Part shown: positions 25,866 through 35,437 of the stretch, in pieces
Layout of the letters: every line of letters starts with the position of its first letter
How positions within the stretch are numbered: position 1 is the stretch's first letter
NCBI GenBank assembly: GCA_028871795.1
Contig: JAGWMG010000009.1
Span: 1-64,000 of the forward strand
Length of the DNA: 64,000 bases
Source: Alphaproteobacteria bacterium
GTDB lineage: Bacteria; Pseudomonadota; Alphaproteobacteria; Micropepsales; Micropepsaceae
Direction: 5' to 3'
Made by a program: the position numbers and the translations under genes
Notes under the pieces: model-generated
The model's input: only the letters and a program-made list of their open reading frames with translations
What the model was told of the DNA's origin: nothing
Databases searched by the model: none

Positions 25866-28088
25866 ATGGAAAAGCAATTTTGGAGCGTGAAATCGGCAGT
25901 CTTGCTGGCGGGCGCCTCGCTTGCCGCGTTGGCGTGGGCAGCGCCCGCGGCCGCGCAAACCTCGCCGCCGGCCGGCGATCAAACGAATGCTTCGACGTCT
26001 CTCGAAACTGTCACCGTCACGGCGCGCCGCCGCGAGGAATCGGCCAAGGACGTGCCGATCTCGATCACCGCCTTCAGCGCCGAACAGCTCAACCAGACCG
26101 GCGCGGTCGACATCACGGCCCTGCAGCAGAGCACGCCGAACCTGTCCTTGTCGGACGCGCGCGGCTCGAACTCGACGCTCACCGCCTTCATCCGCGGCGT
26201 CGGTCAGCAGGACCCGTTGTGGGGTTTTGAGCCGGGCGTCGGCCTCTATGTCGACGACGTCTATATCGCGCGTCCGCAGGGCGCCGTGCTCGATGTCTAC
26301 AATATCGATCACATCGAAGTATTGCGCGGTCCGCAGGGCACCCTCTACGGCCGCAATACCATCGGCGGCGCGGTGAAATACGTCACCAGGCGGCTCGACA
26401 ACGTCGCCTCGCTCGATCTTCGCGGAACGGTGGGCGCGTTCAACGAACGCGACGTCGTGGCGAGTGGATCGCTGCCTCTCACCGACGATCTGACCGTCGG
26501 CGGCGCCTTCGCCAGCGAGCAGCACGACGGTTACGGTAAGAACCTGATCACCGGCGCCGATAACTACAACAAGGATGTCTGGGCGGCGCGCGCAACCGTG
26601 GAATATACTCCGCGCGACGATCTTTTCTTCCGTCTCTCCGGCGACAAGATGCATGATTCGTCCAGCGCCAGGCAGGGCCATCGTCTGATCGCCCCGATGC
26701 TCTCGAACGTCTACGACACCCAGGCGGGCATGTCGCCGTACAACGACGTGCAGACCGAAGGCCTCTCGCTGCTGGGAGAATGGGACGCGAACAAGACCTG
26801 GACGTTCAAATCCATTACCGCCTACCGCAACGGCAGCACCGTCACCAATATCGATTTCGACAGCCTGCAGCCCCCCAGTCTCGACATCCCCGCCTGGTAC
26901 AAGGACCATCAGTTCACCCAGGAATTGCAGGCGCTCTACACCGGCGACGATCTGCAGGTGGTCGGCGGGCTCTATTACCTCAACAGCTCGGCGTCGGGGG
27001 CCTTCGACACGATCCTGAACGCCTTTGCGCTCACCATCGGCACCTACGGCAAGGTCGCTACGACGAGCTATGCCGCCTTCGTCAACGCCAATTACGACAT
27101 CACCAGCAGATGGTCGCTCTCCGCCGGCGTCCGTTGGACGCGCGACGAGAAGACCGGCACCGTGTTCCGCGCCAATTATGCGGGCGTCCTGGGCAGCCCG
27201 CTGGTGCGCGGCCCGGCGGCGGCGCCGACCCTGATCCGCACCAACTACACCAATTCGCGCGCCTTCGAAGCGGCCACACCCAGCGCGACCTTGAGCTACA
27301 AGCTCACGCCCGACGTGACCGGCTATGCCTCCTACGGCAAGGGCTTCAAATCGGGCGGCTTCGATATGCGCGGCGATGCCATCCTCACACCCAGCACGAC
27401 GCAAGGCTACAAGCCCGAATATGTCGACAGCTACGAGGCGGGTGTGAAAGGCTCCTATTTCGATCACCGCCTCGATCTGAATCTCGACGGTTATTACGCG
27501 AAATACGCCGACCAGCAGCTGACCATTCAGGTTGCCTACGGCGCCTCCGTGGCCAGCCAGGTCGAGAACGCCGCGAACTCGCATATCTACGGCTTCGAAC
27601 TGGAAGGTGCTGCGCATCTGAGCGAGCGGCTGATGGCCAATTTCTCCGTCGGCTATACCAAGGGCGTGTTCGACAAATACATGACCTACAACGTGGCGAC
27701 GCACAGCTATGTCGATGTCTCCAAGACCAGCGTTTTCCAATATACGCCGGAATGGCAGAGCTATCTGGGTCTGAGCTATACGCAGCCTCTGCCGCGCAAT
27801 ATGGGTTCGCTGGCTGTGACCGCGGACGGGGCCTATCGCGGCGCCACCTCGTTCTTCCAGCAGCCCGATCCCGTGCTCGACCAGAAAGCCTATTGGCTCT
27901 TCAATATGGACGCGGTTTGGACATCGAACAGCGGCGTCTACCAGATCGGCCTGCACGGCCAGAACCTGTTCGACCAGAAATACCGGACCGGCGGCTATGA
28001 CTTCCCCGGTGCGGTCTACGGCAATTCCGTCATCGGCTTCTACGGCCCGCCGCGCACTGTTATGGCGACACTCGATGTGAAAATCTAA
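25866..28088 (+). CDS. TonB-dependent outer-membrane receptor
   Basis: This 740-residue protein has a signal peptide (cleavage near APAAAQ), a TonB-box-like LETVTVTARRREE, a plug domain (about 55-175, with VPISITAFSAEQL, FIRGVGQQDP, VDDVYIARPQG, IEVLRGPQGTLYGRNTIGGAVKYVTRR) and a 22-strand barrel ending in TVMATLDVKI. The start at 25866 has AAGGGG upstream. This subclass is abundant in sphingomonads and Caulobacter, where it usually imports organic nutrients rather than iron. Position between an esterase and an MFS transporter suggests uptake of the ester or acid degraded here. A strong hairpin terminator follows the gene. Confidence 0.93.
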   Translation: MEKQFWSVKSAVLLAGASLAALAWAAPAAAQTSPPAGDQTNASTSLETVTVTARRREESAKDVPISITAFSAEQLNQTGAVDITALQQSTPNLSLSDARGSNSTLTAFIRGVGQQDPLWGFEPGVGLYVDDVYIARPQGAVLDVYNIDHIEVLRGPQGTLYGRNTIGGAVKYVTRRLDNVASLDLRGTVGAFNERDVVASGSLPLTDDLTVGGAFASEQHDGYGKNLITGADNYNKDVWAARATVEYTPRDDLFFRLSGDKMHDSSSARQGHRLIAPMLSNVYDTQAGMSPYNDVQTEGLSLLGEWDANKTWTFKSITAYRNGSTVTNIDFDSLQPPSLDIPAWYKDHQFTQELQALYTGDDLQVVGGLYYLNSSASGAFDTILNAFALTIGTYGKVATTSYAAFVNANYDITSRWSLSAGVRWTRDEKTGTVFRANYAGVLGSPLVRGPAAAPTLIRTNYTNSRAFEAATPSATLSYKLTPDVTGYASYGKGFKSGGFDMRGDAILTPSTTQGYKPEYVDSYEAGVKGSYFDHRLDLNLDGYYAKYADQQLTIQVAYGASVASQVENAANSHIYGFELEGAAHLSERLMANFSVGYTKGVFDKYMTYNVATHSYVDVSKTSVFQYTPEWQSYLGLSYTQPLPRNMGSLAVTADGAYRGATSFFQQPDPVLDQKAYWLFNMDAVWTSNSGVYQIGLHGQNLFDQKYRTGGYDFPGAVYGNSVIGFYGPPRTVMATLDVKI

Positions 28089-28095
28089 CATACGG

Positions 28096-28167
28096 CTCGG
28101 TCTGCCCCGTCCCGGCAAGTCCCGCATCCCCCGGCGGGCTTGCCGGACACGGCAGACTGAGTTTTCT
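28096..28167 (+). terminator. Long-stem intrinsic terminator after the first TonB receptor
   Basis: An imperfect hairpin of about 28 base pairs starts at CTCGGTCTGCC and closes with GGCAGACTGAG at 28151-28161, with matching inner arms CCGGCAAG and CTTGCCGG. It is followed by TTTTCTT at 28162-28168. It lies 8 bases after the receptor stop and before the MFS gene, so the MFS gene probably has its own promoter or depends on readthrough. Confidence 0.75.
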
Positions 28168-28205
28168 TCTCCGGATACGCGCCGGCGCGTGGACTCGATA
28201 GCGAT

Positions 28206-29474
28206 ATGGAACGCGCAAAACGCCGCTACGTGCTCTTTATCCTGATCGTTCTCTACACGCTTAATTTCGTCGACCGCCAGATCATCGGCATTCTGGCGCC
28301 GCCCATCAAAGCAGAATTGCATTTGAGCGATACAAAGCTCGGTCTGATGGGGGGGCTGGCGTTTGCGCTGTTCTACACATTCCTTGCAATCCCCATCGGC
28401 CGCGCGGCAGACCGCGGCAACCGCACCTGGATTATCACCCTTGCGGTGGGCGTATGGAGTCTGTTCACCGCGGCCTGCGGCTTCGTACAGAATTTCACAC
28501 AACTTTTTCTTGGCCGCATGGGCGTCGGCATCGGCGAAGCCGGCGGCGTGGCGCCGGCCTATTCGCTGATCGCCGACTATTTCCTGCCCGGCGAGCGCGC
28601 CCGTGCGTTGGCGGTCTATTCCTTTGGAATTCCGCTCGGTTCGGCACTGGGCATCTTTTTCGGCGGATACATCGCTGCGACCGTGAATTGGCGTATGGCG
28701 TTTCTTGTCGTGGGGTTGCTTGGCCTGGTGCTGGTGCCCATTTTTCGCGCCAGTGTGCGCGAGCCCGAGCGGGGCCTGTTCGATCACGCCAAACGAAGCT
28801 CGGCGATGCCAAGTTTTGGCCAGACTTTGCGCATCCTCTTCGGCAAGCCCAGCTTCTGGCTGCTGGCTTTCGGTTCCGCCAGCAGTTCGATCCTCGGTTA
28901 CGGGCTCTTATTCTGGCTGCCGTCGTTTTTCGTCCGAAGTTTCGGTCTTTCGCTGCTGCATACGTCTGCAGTCTACGGCGCCATCGTTTTGATCGGCGGG
29001 ATGGCGGGCACCTGGCTGGGCGGCTGGGCGGCCGATCGGCTGGGCGCTGTCAACCGTAACGCTTATGTGCTGGTACCGGCGGTGGCGTTTATGCTCGCGG
29101 CGCCGTGTTATGCGTTAGGCGTGCTGATGCCGCCGACGACGGCGGTATTTTTGTTCTTCCTGATCCCGCAGGCACTGGGCCTGGCTTGGCTCGGGCCCGT
29201 GCTGTGCGCCGTGCAGCATGTGGTTGCACCCAATCTGCGCGCCACGGCATCGGCGATTTTTCTCTTCGTCAACAACCTGATCGGCATCGGCTGCGGGACC
29301 ATATTCTTCGGCGCCGTTTCAGATGCGCTTCATAAGATTTATGGTGACGATTCCTTGCGTCCGGCGATTCTGATTGGACTGGGTTTCTACCTTCTCGCCG
29401 CTTTGCTGTTCGCGATTGCTTCTCGCTATCTCGCGCGCGACTGGTATTCCCAAGCCGGCCGAGAGGTTTATTGA
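28206..29474 (+). CDS. MFS transporter
   Basis: This 422-residue protein has about 12 membrane helices. The N-terminus FVDRQIIGILAPPIK, the loop GRAADRGNRT and the FLGRMGVGIGEAGGVAPAYSLIADYF region are typical of the spinster-like MFS group often found beside TonB receptors in alphaproteobacteria. It should move the substrate (or a product) across the inner membrane; direction and substrate are unknown. Only a weak ribosome site precedes ATG 28206. The carboxylesterase gene follows after 41 bases on the same strand. Confidence 0.9.
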   Translation: MERAKRRYVLFILIVLYTLNFVDRQIIGILAPPIKAELHLSDTKLGLMGGLAFALFYTFLAIPIGRAADRGNRTWIITLAVGVWSLFTAACGFVQNFTQLFLGRMGVGIGEAGGVAPAYSLIADYFLPGERARALAVYSFGIPLGSALGIFFGGYIAATVNWRMAFLVVGLLGLVLVPIFRASVREPERGLFDHAKRSSAMPSFGQTLRILFGKPSFWLLAFGSASSSILGYGLLFWLPSFFVRSFGLSLLHTSAVYGAIVLIGGMAGTWLGGWAADRLGAVNRNAYVLVPAVAFMLAAPCYALGVLMPPTTAVFLFFLIPQALGLAWLGPVLCAVQHVVAPNLRATASAIFLFVNNLIGIGCGTIFFGAVSDALHKIYGDDSLRPAILIGLGFYLLAALLFAIASRYLARDWYSQAGREVY

Positions 29475-29515
29475 AAGTTGCGTTGGAACAATAGATTGAG
29501 CGGAGTGAGCCCAAG

Positions 29516-31054
29516 ATGAGCGCTGGCGAAGCACACAGTCTCTTCTGCATTGCCGAAACCGCGTCCGGCAAGATAGAGGGCGTCGTCAATGGGGGCATCC
29601 GGCAGTTCAAGGCCGTGCCTTATGGCGCTTCGACCGGCGGCAGGAACCGTTTCCTGCCGCCGCAGAAGCCCGCGCCGTGGCGGGGCGTACGGGATTGTTT
29701 CGGCCACGGCCGGGTTTCGCCGCAAGTCCCGACCGATCTCAACAACACCTACGGCCAACTCATTCATTTCGACCGTGCCATCGCGGAAGGCGGCATGGGC
29801 GAGGATTGTCTGCACCTGAACATTTGGACGCCGGCTTTGCGCGACGGCGGCAAGCGCCCTGTCATGGTGTCGTTTCACGGCGGTGGCTTTGCCATCAGCT
29901 CCGGTAATGCGGCGATGTACGACGGCGCGCAATTGGCCCGCCTCGGGGATGTCGTCGTCGTAACGGCGACACACCGTCTGGCGAGCTTCGGATTCCTCAA
30001 TCTCGTCGATCTGGGCGCGCCCGGAAGATTTGCCTCGGCGGGCTCGGCCGGGATCATGGATCTCGTCCTCGCGCTCAAGTGGGTGCGCGACAACATCGTC
30101 AATTTCGGTGGCGATCCCCAACGGGTGATGATTTTCGGGCAATCCGGCGGCGGCTGGAAGACGAGCGCGTTGCTTGCGACGCCCGCCGCCAAGGGGTTGT
30201 TCCATCGTGCCGCGGTTCAAAGCGGCTCCCTGCTGCGCTTCCAGACGCGCGAGGAAGCCGCACGAATTTCAACCGCCCTGGTTGCCGAGCTTGGGCTCAC
30301 CAAAAAAACCGTCGCGAAAATCCGAGACTTGCCCTGGCGGATATTGCTGGCCGCCCAAACCAAGATCGGCGCTCAATTATTTACTCCCGTTCTTGACGGA
30401 AAATATCTCCCCCACCACCCGTTCGATCCGGCGGCGCCCGAAGAAAGCGCCACCGTGCCTCTCATCGTTTCGACGACCTTGGACGATGCCAGTCTGTTTT
30501 TCGACAATTTCGATCTCGACGAGAACGGCCTGAAGCAGATGCTTCACGCGCGCTATGGCGAGGCGGCAGAGACCGTGCTGCGCCTTTACAGAAGCAAATG
30601 GCCGCATAAATCGCCCTTTCTGATGCAGGCGCAGATCGTCACTGACTCGGGTTTTCGCCGCTTCGCCTACGCGCAGGCGGAGCGCAAGGCCGTGCAAGCG
30701 CGGGCGCCCGTTTATTTGTACCAATGGGATTGGGCGACTCCCGCCTTCGAGGGGCGCTTCGGCGCGGTGCATGCAACCGATGTGTCGGCGTCCTTCGGGA
30801 ATGTCCGCGACGCCATCATCGGCGCCGGCACAAGAATCGGCCGCGGCCTCTGCGAGGCGCTCGCGGCAAGCTGGGTCGCGTTTGCCCATTGCGGCGATCC
30901 CAATAGCGCCCGCATTCCCCACTGGCCGGCATTCGGGCCGAACGACCGCGCGGCCATGATTTTCGACGATCCGATCCGTGTCGTGAACGATCACCACGGC
31001 GACATTCGTGCCTTTTGGAACGGCATGCCGCCCGCGCAGAGCATTTTGGGCTGA
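29516..31054 (+). CDS. Type-B carboxylesterase
   Basis: This 512-residue alpha/beta hydrolase has EDCLHLNIWTP, the oxyanion region MVSFHGGGFAISSG, the nucleophile FGQSGGGWKTS (Ser210; the family usually has GESAGG, so Gln replaces Glu) and a C-terminal His in GAVHATDVSASFGN. The acid residue probably lies in STTLDDASLFF, which replaces the common NxDE pattern. It has no signal peptide, so it acts in the cytoplasm on a substrate brought in by the MFS transporter. The start follows GGAGTG at a rather long spacing. The ester substrate is unknown. Confidence 0.88.
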   Translation: MSAGEAHSLFCIAETASGKIEGVVNGGIRQFKAVPYGASTGGRNRFLPPQKPAPWRGVRDCFGHGRVSPQVPTDLNNTYGQLIHFDRAIAEGGMGEDCLHLNIWTPALRDGGKRPVMVSFHGGGFAISSGNAAMYDGAQLARLGDVVVVTATHRLASFGFLNLVDLGAPGRFASAGSAGIMDLVLALKWVRDNIVNFGGDPQRVMIFGQSGGGWKTSALLATPAAKGLFHRAAVQSGSLLRFQTREEAARISTALVAELGLTKKTVAKIRDLPWRILLAAQTKIGAQLFTPVLDGKYLPHHPFDPAAPEESATVPLIVSTTLDDASLFFDNFDLDENGLKQMLHARYGEAAETVLRLYRSKWPHKSPFLMQAQIVTDSGFRRFAYAQAERKAVQARAPVYLYQWDWATPAFEGRFGAVHATDVSASFGNVRDAIIGAGTRIGRGLCEALAASWVAFAHCGDPNSARIPHWPAFGPNDRAAMIFDDPIRVVNDHHGDIRAFWNGMPPAQSILG

Positions 31055-31308
31055 AGCTGGAAACCCTCATCCAGGCCGCATCGCCGATCCATCATTCAAT
31101 TTTACGAACGCGATCTGACGGCCGAACGCGGGTTAACGCATCTCTCGCCCAAAATCCCGTTCAAACTCTTGAAATCATTCGCTCTATAAATGCGAGTCGA
31201 GTACGATGCCATAATGGGTCTCTTTGCTTTGGTGTCGCTTGCTGGAATTTACCTTGGCGCGAGGCGTTGTGAGACCTCCTCACATGCGCTTTTCAGACGG
31301 GAGTATTC

Positions 31309-33138
31309 ATGCTCAGCCGCCGCAAGTTCTTGTCGTCCACTGCCATCGTCACAGGGACCCTAGTTTCGGGATGCTCGCTGTTCCGGCCCGAGCCAAAGCC
31401 GGCGGAGGCCGTGAAGCTCGATGCGCTGTTCGATGCATTCTTTCAGGAAAATCTGCGGCAGAATCCCGAAAGCGCGACGCAGCTCGGCCTTGACAAGGGA
31501 CGGAATGAAGACCTGAAAAGCAAACTACGGGACGCATCCGCGGCCGGCATCGCGGCGGCAAGAGCGTTGAATAGAGACCAGATGCGGCGCCTCGAAACGA
31601 TCGATGCGAATGCGCTGACCGGACTCGATCGCGTCAATTACGACACGGTTGCCTATACGCAAGAATCCGCCGCGGCGATCGGCGCGTTCGATTTCGGCGG
31701 GATGTCTCATGGCCCCTCGCCCTACGTCGTGAGCCAACTCACCGGCGCTTATCAGTCGGTGCCGGACTTCCTCGACACCAAGCACAAGATCGAAGTTAAG
31801 TCCGATGCCGACGCCTATTTGGCGCGGCTTGAGGCCTTTGCCGTGCAGCTCGACAGCAATACGGAACAATTGCGTCACGACACGGCGCAGGGCGTCGTGC
31901 CGCCGGATTTCCTGCTCGACACCACGCTGATGCAGATGACCAAGACGCGTACGCCGGCAGAGCAGTCCCTGCTCGTAACCTCGATCGCCCGGCGCGCGAA
32001 GGAAAAAGGGCTCGATGACAGCTATGCGCGAAAGGCGGCGGCGATTTACAACGGCAAGATCGGCCCCGCTTTGGACCGCCAGATCGCCCTGACGCGGGAC
32101 CTCCGCAGAAGCGCCGTCCATGATGCCGGGCTGTGGCAATTCAAGGAGGGTGCGCAATTCTATGCGGCGGTCCTGCGCGCCACCACGACCACGAGCATGA
32201 GTCCTGACGAAATCCATAAGATGGGTCTCGATCAAGCGGCCTCCATCGGCGCGCGCCTCGATACCTTGCTAAAGACACAAGGCCTGACCAAGGGCACGGT
32301 CGGTCAGCGAATCCATGCGCTCTACCGAGACACCGCTTCGTTCTATCCGAATACCGATGCGGGAAAGGTCGAGGCTATCGCCTATTGCAGCGCACAGCTC
32401 GACGCCATCCGGCCGCGTCTGCCCCAAGTATTCAGACGCTTGCCGCAGTACAAGTTCGAAATTCGCCGCGTACCGCCCGCGACGGAAGCGGGAGCGGCGT
32501 CCGCCTTCTCGCAGGCCCCCGCGCTCGACGGATCGCGGCCGGGCATCGTGTATTTCAATCTGCACGACACGGCGGAGTGGCCGAAATGGTGTCTTTCCAC
32601 CACGGTCTTCCATGAAGGCCTGCCGGGGCATCAGCTCGAGGGAGGACTTGCGCTCTCCAACACGGACTTGCCCTTGATCCGCAAGGTTTCGGGTTTTCCT
32701 GGTTACGCGGAAGGCTGGGCACTTTATGCCGAACAGCTCGCGGACGAGCTTGGCATGTACGACGCAGATCCGCTCGGCCGCATCGGTTATCTGAAGTTCC
32801 AGCTATTCCGCGCGGGACGCTGCGCCGTAGACACCGGAATCCATCACCTGCGGTGGAGCCGCGAACAGGCGATCCGGTACTTAACGGACCTCGCCGGCGA
32901 CGCCGCCGGTTTCGCTACGCGCGAAGTAGAACGTTATTGCGCGACGCCAGGCCAAGCCTGCAGCTATAAAATCGGTCACACGGTGTGGACCAGCGCACGC
33001 GAACGGGCACGCGCGGCGCTGGGCGCCCGCTATGACATCAAGGATTTTCACGAAGCGGGATTGAACTGCGGACGGGTACCGCTCGACATCCTGACGGGCG
33101 TGATCGATCGTTATATCGAGCGGAGACAGGCTGCCTAG
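31309..33138 (+). CDS. DUF885-family putative metallohydrolase, exported lipoprotein
   Basis: This 609-residue protein has an N-terminus (MLSRRKFLSSTAIVTGTLVSGC) that combines a twin-arginine motif with a lipobox LVSGC, so it is probably exported by Tat and lipid-anchored. The C-terminal part has the DUF885 zinc-peptidase-like motif FHEGLPGHQLEG (His435, Glu436, His441) and a downstream GYAEGWALYAEQLADE. Family members are thought to be peptidases or related hydrolases, but few are characterised. The ATG at 31309 has GGGAG 5 bases upstream. The gap of about 250 bases after the carboxylesterase suggests its own promoter. Confidence 0.85.
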   Translation: MLSRRKFLSSTAIVTGTLVSGCSLFRPEPKPAEAVKLDALFDAFFQENLRQNPESATQLGLDKGRNEDLKSKLRDASAAGIAAARALNRDQMRRLETIDANALTGLDRVNYDTVAYTQESAAAIGAFDFGGMSHGPSPYVVSQLTGAYQSVPDFLDTKHKIEVKSDADAYLARLEAFAVQLDSNTEQLRHDTAQGVVPPDFLLDTTLMQMTKTRTPAEQSLLVTSIARRAKEKGLDDSYARKAAAIYNGKIGPALDRQIALTRDLRRSAVHDAGLWQFKEGAQFYAAVLRATTTTSMSPDEIHKMGLDQAASIGARLDTLLKTQGLTKGTVGQRIHALYRDTASFYPNTDAGKVEAIAYCSAQLDAIRPRLPQVFRRLPQYKFEIRRVPPATEAGAASAFSQAPALDGSRPGIVYFNLHDTAEWPKWCLSTTVFHEGLPGHQLEGGLALSNTDLPLIRKVSGFPGYAEGWALYAEQLADELGMYDADPLGRIGYLKFQLFRAGRCAVDTGIHHLRWSREQAIRYLTDLAGDAAGFATREVERYCATPGQACSYKIGHTVWTSARERARAALGARYDIKDFHEAGLNCGRVPLDILTGVIDRYIERRQAA

Positions 33139-33503
33139 ATTCTCGCCGCCGCTCGGCCGCAACTCTGACGACGGCGCCAAGTCATTCTTTGCCGTAACTG
33201 CAATGGAACGATAAAATCATACCGCTTTTGCATGAACCGATTACAGAGAACTATGACATTGCGCGCAACGCGTGTTTGCAACGAAGATGCGACAGTGATT
33301 TCCGACGGATAGCCGCAACGCAATCCGTTTGCCCCTGTTGCGAGGTCATATTCAAGAGGGAGCTGTCGTACAATCGCTTCGCATTGAAATTCAGAGTGTC
33401 ATTGTTCGCACAGTCTAGAAGTTCCGATCTCTTTCAGAGATAGCTCTTCGGACGGCAGTATCAACCACCAACAGTTGCAGATTTCCCGGCGGTGAAAGAA
33501 GAA
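33139..33503. other. Intergenic stretch, no gene recognised
   Basis: About 365 bases between the DUF885 gene and the histidine kinase gene. Short ORFs here have no motif support and no ribosome site. The sequence is more A/T-rich than the neighbouring genes and probably holds the kinase promoter; I could not place boxes with confidence. Confidence 0.4.
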
Positions 33504-35225
33504 ATGGCCATCGAGGAAATATCCAGCGAAGCGGCGGCGCGGGAAATTCAGCGGCTCGCGGCCTTCGCGCAGTATGAATTCCTCATCGATATGCCGAACG
33601 AGACGTTGGAGGAAATTTGTCTTCTGGCTTGCGGTCTCTTTCACGCCGCGCATTCCCACGTCACTTTTCTCGGTGCGGACCGCGGTTATTATCTTACCCA
33701 AAATCACATAGGCCGCAAAAGTTTCAAGCGCAGTACAAGTTTCACCCAGCGCGTATTCGAAAATTCCGACGTCACGATCGTGACGGATGCGGAGGCGGAC
33801 GAAAGATTCCGCGACATCAAGGGCTATCATCGCGCCAATTTTTTGGGCGCGGCGCCGCTCTGGGCCAAACCGGGCATAAGTCTTGGCGTCTTGAGCATCT
33901 TCGACCCGCAGCCGCGCGATTTGAGCGCCGAAGAACGCGGCCATTTTCGCCGTCTCGCCGTGCTCGTAGTCAATGAGTGCAAGCGCCAGCGCGGCCTACT
34001 CGACCTACAAAAACGCGAAGCGTTGCTGACCAAAGCCCGGGACGAGGCCAACGCCGCCAGCGTCGCCAAGACCGCCTTTCTCGCCACCATGAGCCATGAG
34101 ATACGCACGCAGCTCAACGGCGTGCTCGGCATGGTTCAGGTGATGGCGGGAGACGAATTGTCCTCGCCTCAGCGCGAACGGCTCGAAATCGTGCGTCAGT
34201 CGGGCGAGATGCTTCTTGCTCTGCTCAATGACATTCTCGATCTGTCGAAGATCGAGGCCGGCAAGCTCGAACTGGAAAACGGTGAATTCGACATCGACGA
34301 GTTGGCGAAGTTCGCGCACGGTACGTTCGCCGCGCTCGCGGCGAAGAAGAATCTTTCCTTCCCGCTGACTGTCGATCAAAAGGCGCGCGGCGTCTATCGC
34401 GGCGATCCGATGCGCGTACGCCAGATACTCAACAACCTCATCTCGAACGCCCTAAAATTCACCGACCGGGGCGGGGTAAGCGTCATGGTTACTCTCGAAG
34501 AGAATGAATTGCTTTTGTCGGTCGCCGATACCGGCGCCGGCATTGCGCCGGAACTACTGAACCGACTGTTCGAGAAGTTCGTCCAGGCCGACGCTTCGAC
34601 GACGCGCCGTTACGGGGGTACGGGCCTTGGTCTTTCGATCTGCCGTCAGCTCAGCGAAATGATGGGCGGCGCCATCGAAGCGTCCAGCGAGCCGGACAAA
34701 GGAAGCGTTTTTCACGTACGTCTGCCTCTCGAAAGAATCGCCGTAGCCCGCACTCTTGCCGCGCCGCTACCGACGGCACCGTCTTCTGGAAGCGGACGGA
34801 ACCTGCGCCTGCTCGTGGCAGAGGATAACGCGATCAACCGGCGTGTCATATGCGCGCTACTCGAACAGATCGGCATCGAACCCATCATCGTGGAAGACGG
34901 CAGGAAAGCTGTCGCTGCTTGGGAAAATGACGATTGGGACCTCATCCTTCTGGATATTCAGATGCCGGAAATGGACGGGCACGAAGCCGCTGCAGCTATC
35001 CGCAAGCGCGAGAAAGAGACGGGGCGCACCCGGACCCCGATCATAGCGTTGACCGCCGAAGTGATGTCTCACCAAACCAATGCGTATAAGTCGACCGAGT
35101 TTGACGACTTTCTCGCCAAGCCTATCCAGAATTCGGAGTTGCGCGAAATGATCGAGCGCTTTGGCGGCCCGGCGCAGCGCGTTGTCGGCGCTCACGCGGG
35201 GCCTGGCCTGCCGCTGTTCCGATAG
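33504..35225 (+). CDS. Soluble GAF-containing hybrid histidine kinase
   Basis: This protein is 573 residues from ATG 33504 (a GTG at 33492 is also open). The order is: GAF-like sensor (about 20-160), a short coiled segment, HisKA with FLATMSHEIRTQLNGVLG, HATPase_c with NLISNALKFT, DTGAGI and GGTGLGLSI, then a receiver domain with LVAEDNAINRR and LILLDIQMPEMDG. There is no membrane helix, so it senses a cytoplasmic signal. The phospho-His box reads HEIRTQLNG where nearly all members have HEIRTPLNG. There is no response regulator beside it, so it is an orphan; control of the neighbouring transport genes is possible but unproven. Confidence 0.9.
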   Translation: MAIEEISSEAAAREIQRLAAFAQYEFLIDMPNETLEEICLLACGLFHAAHSHVTFLGADRGYYLTQNHIGRKSFKRSTSFTQRVFENSDVTIVTDAEADERFRDIKGYHRANFLGAAPLWAKPGISLGVLSIFDPQPRDLSAEERGHFRRLAVLVVNECKRQRGLLDLQKREALLTKARDEANAASVAKTAFLATMSHEIRTQLNGVLGMVQVMAGDELSSPQRERLEIVRQSGEMLLALLNDILDLSKIEAGKLELENGEFDIDELAKFAHGTFAALAAKKNLSFPLTVDQKARGVYRGDPMRVRQILNNLISNALKFTDRGGVSVMVTLEENELLLSVADTGAGIAPELLNRLFEKFVQADASTTRRYGGTGLGLSICRQLSEMMGGAIEASSEPDKGSVFHVRLPLERIAVARTLAAPLPTAPSSGSGRNLRLLVAEDNAINRRVICALLEQIGIEPIIVEDGRKAVAAWENDDWDLILLDIQMPEMDGHEAAAAIRKREKETGRTRTPIIALTAEVMSHQTNAYKSTEFDDFLAKPIQNSELREMIERFGGPAQRVVGAHAGPGLPLFR

Positions 35226-35437
35226 AACATATGAATTCGACGAAGGATATTAAGGATATTGATGGGCGATCTCATACCGGATGCGTATAGCCCAATAACA
35301 AAGGGCAATAATATTGTTTCGCTCTCACGGGGCTGCCTATCATCATTATGTCGCAAATTATTTCTCAGCGGGCTGTCGCGTTAGCTGGGCGGGAAGGAGT
35401 TGCTGCGGCGAACGAAATTGCCAGGAGGGGGCACAAA

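Noticed and set aside
25749-28787. 1012-residue minus-strand ORF opposite the first TonB receptor
   Set aside because: Very long but with no recognisable domain; the plus strand has a complete receptor with signal peptide, plug and barrel. Codon bias explains the missing stops.
31165-31205. Possible promoter TTCAAA with CTATAA about 18 bases downstream before the DUF885 gene
   Set aside because: Matches are partial and alphaproteobacterial promoter consensus is loose, so it was not listed as a feature.
33228-33443. 71-residue plus-strand ORF between the DUF885 and kinase genes
   Set aside because: No recognisable content or ribosome site; Cys-containing CPCC stretch looks accidental.
35243-35260. 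Tandem 9-base direct repeat AAGGATATT before the second TonB receptor
   Set aside because: Only two copies and far from the start; not enough to claim an operator.
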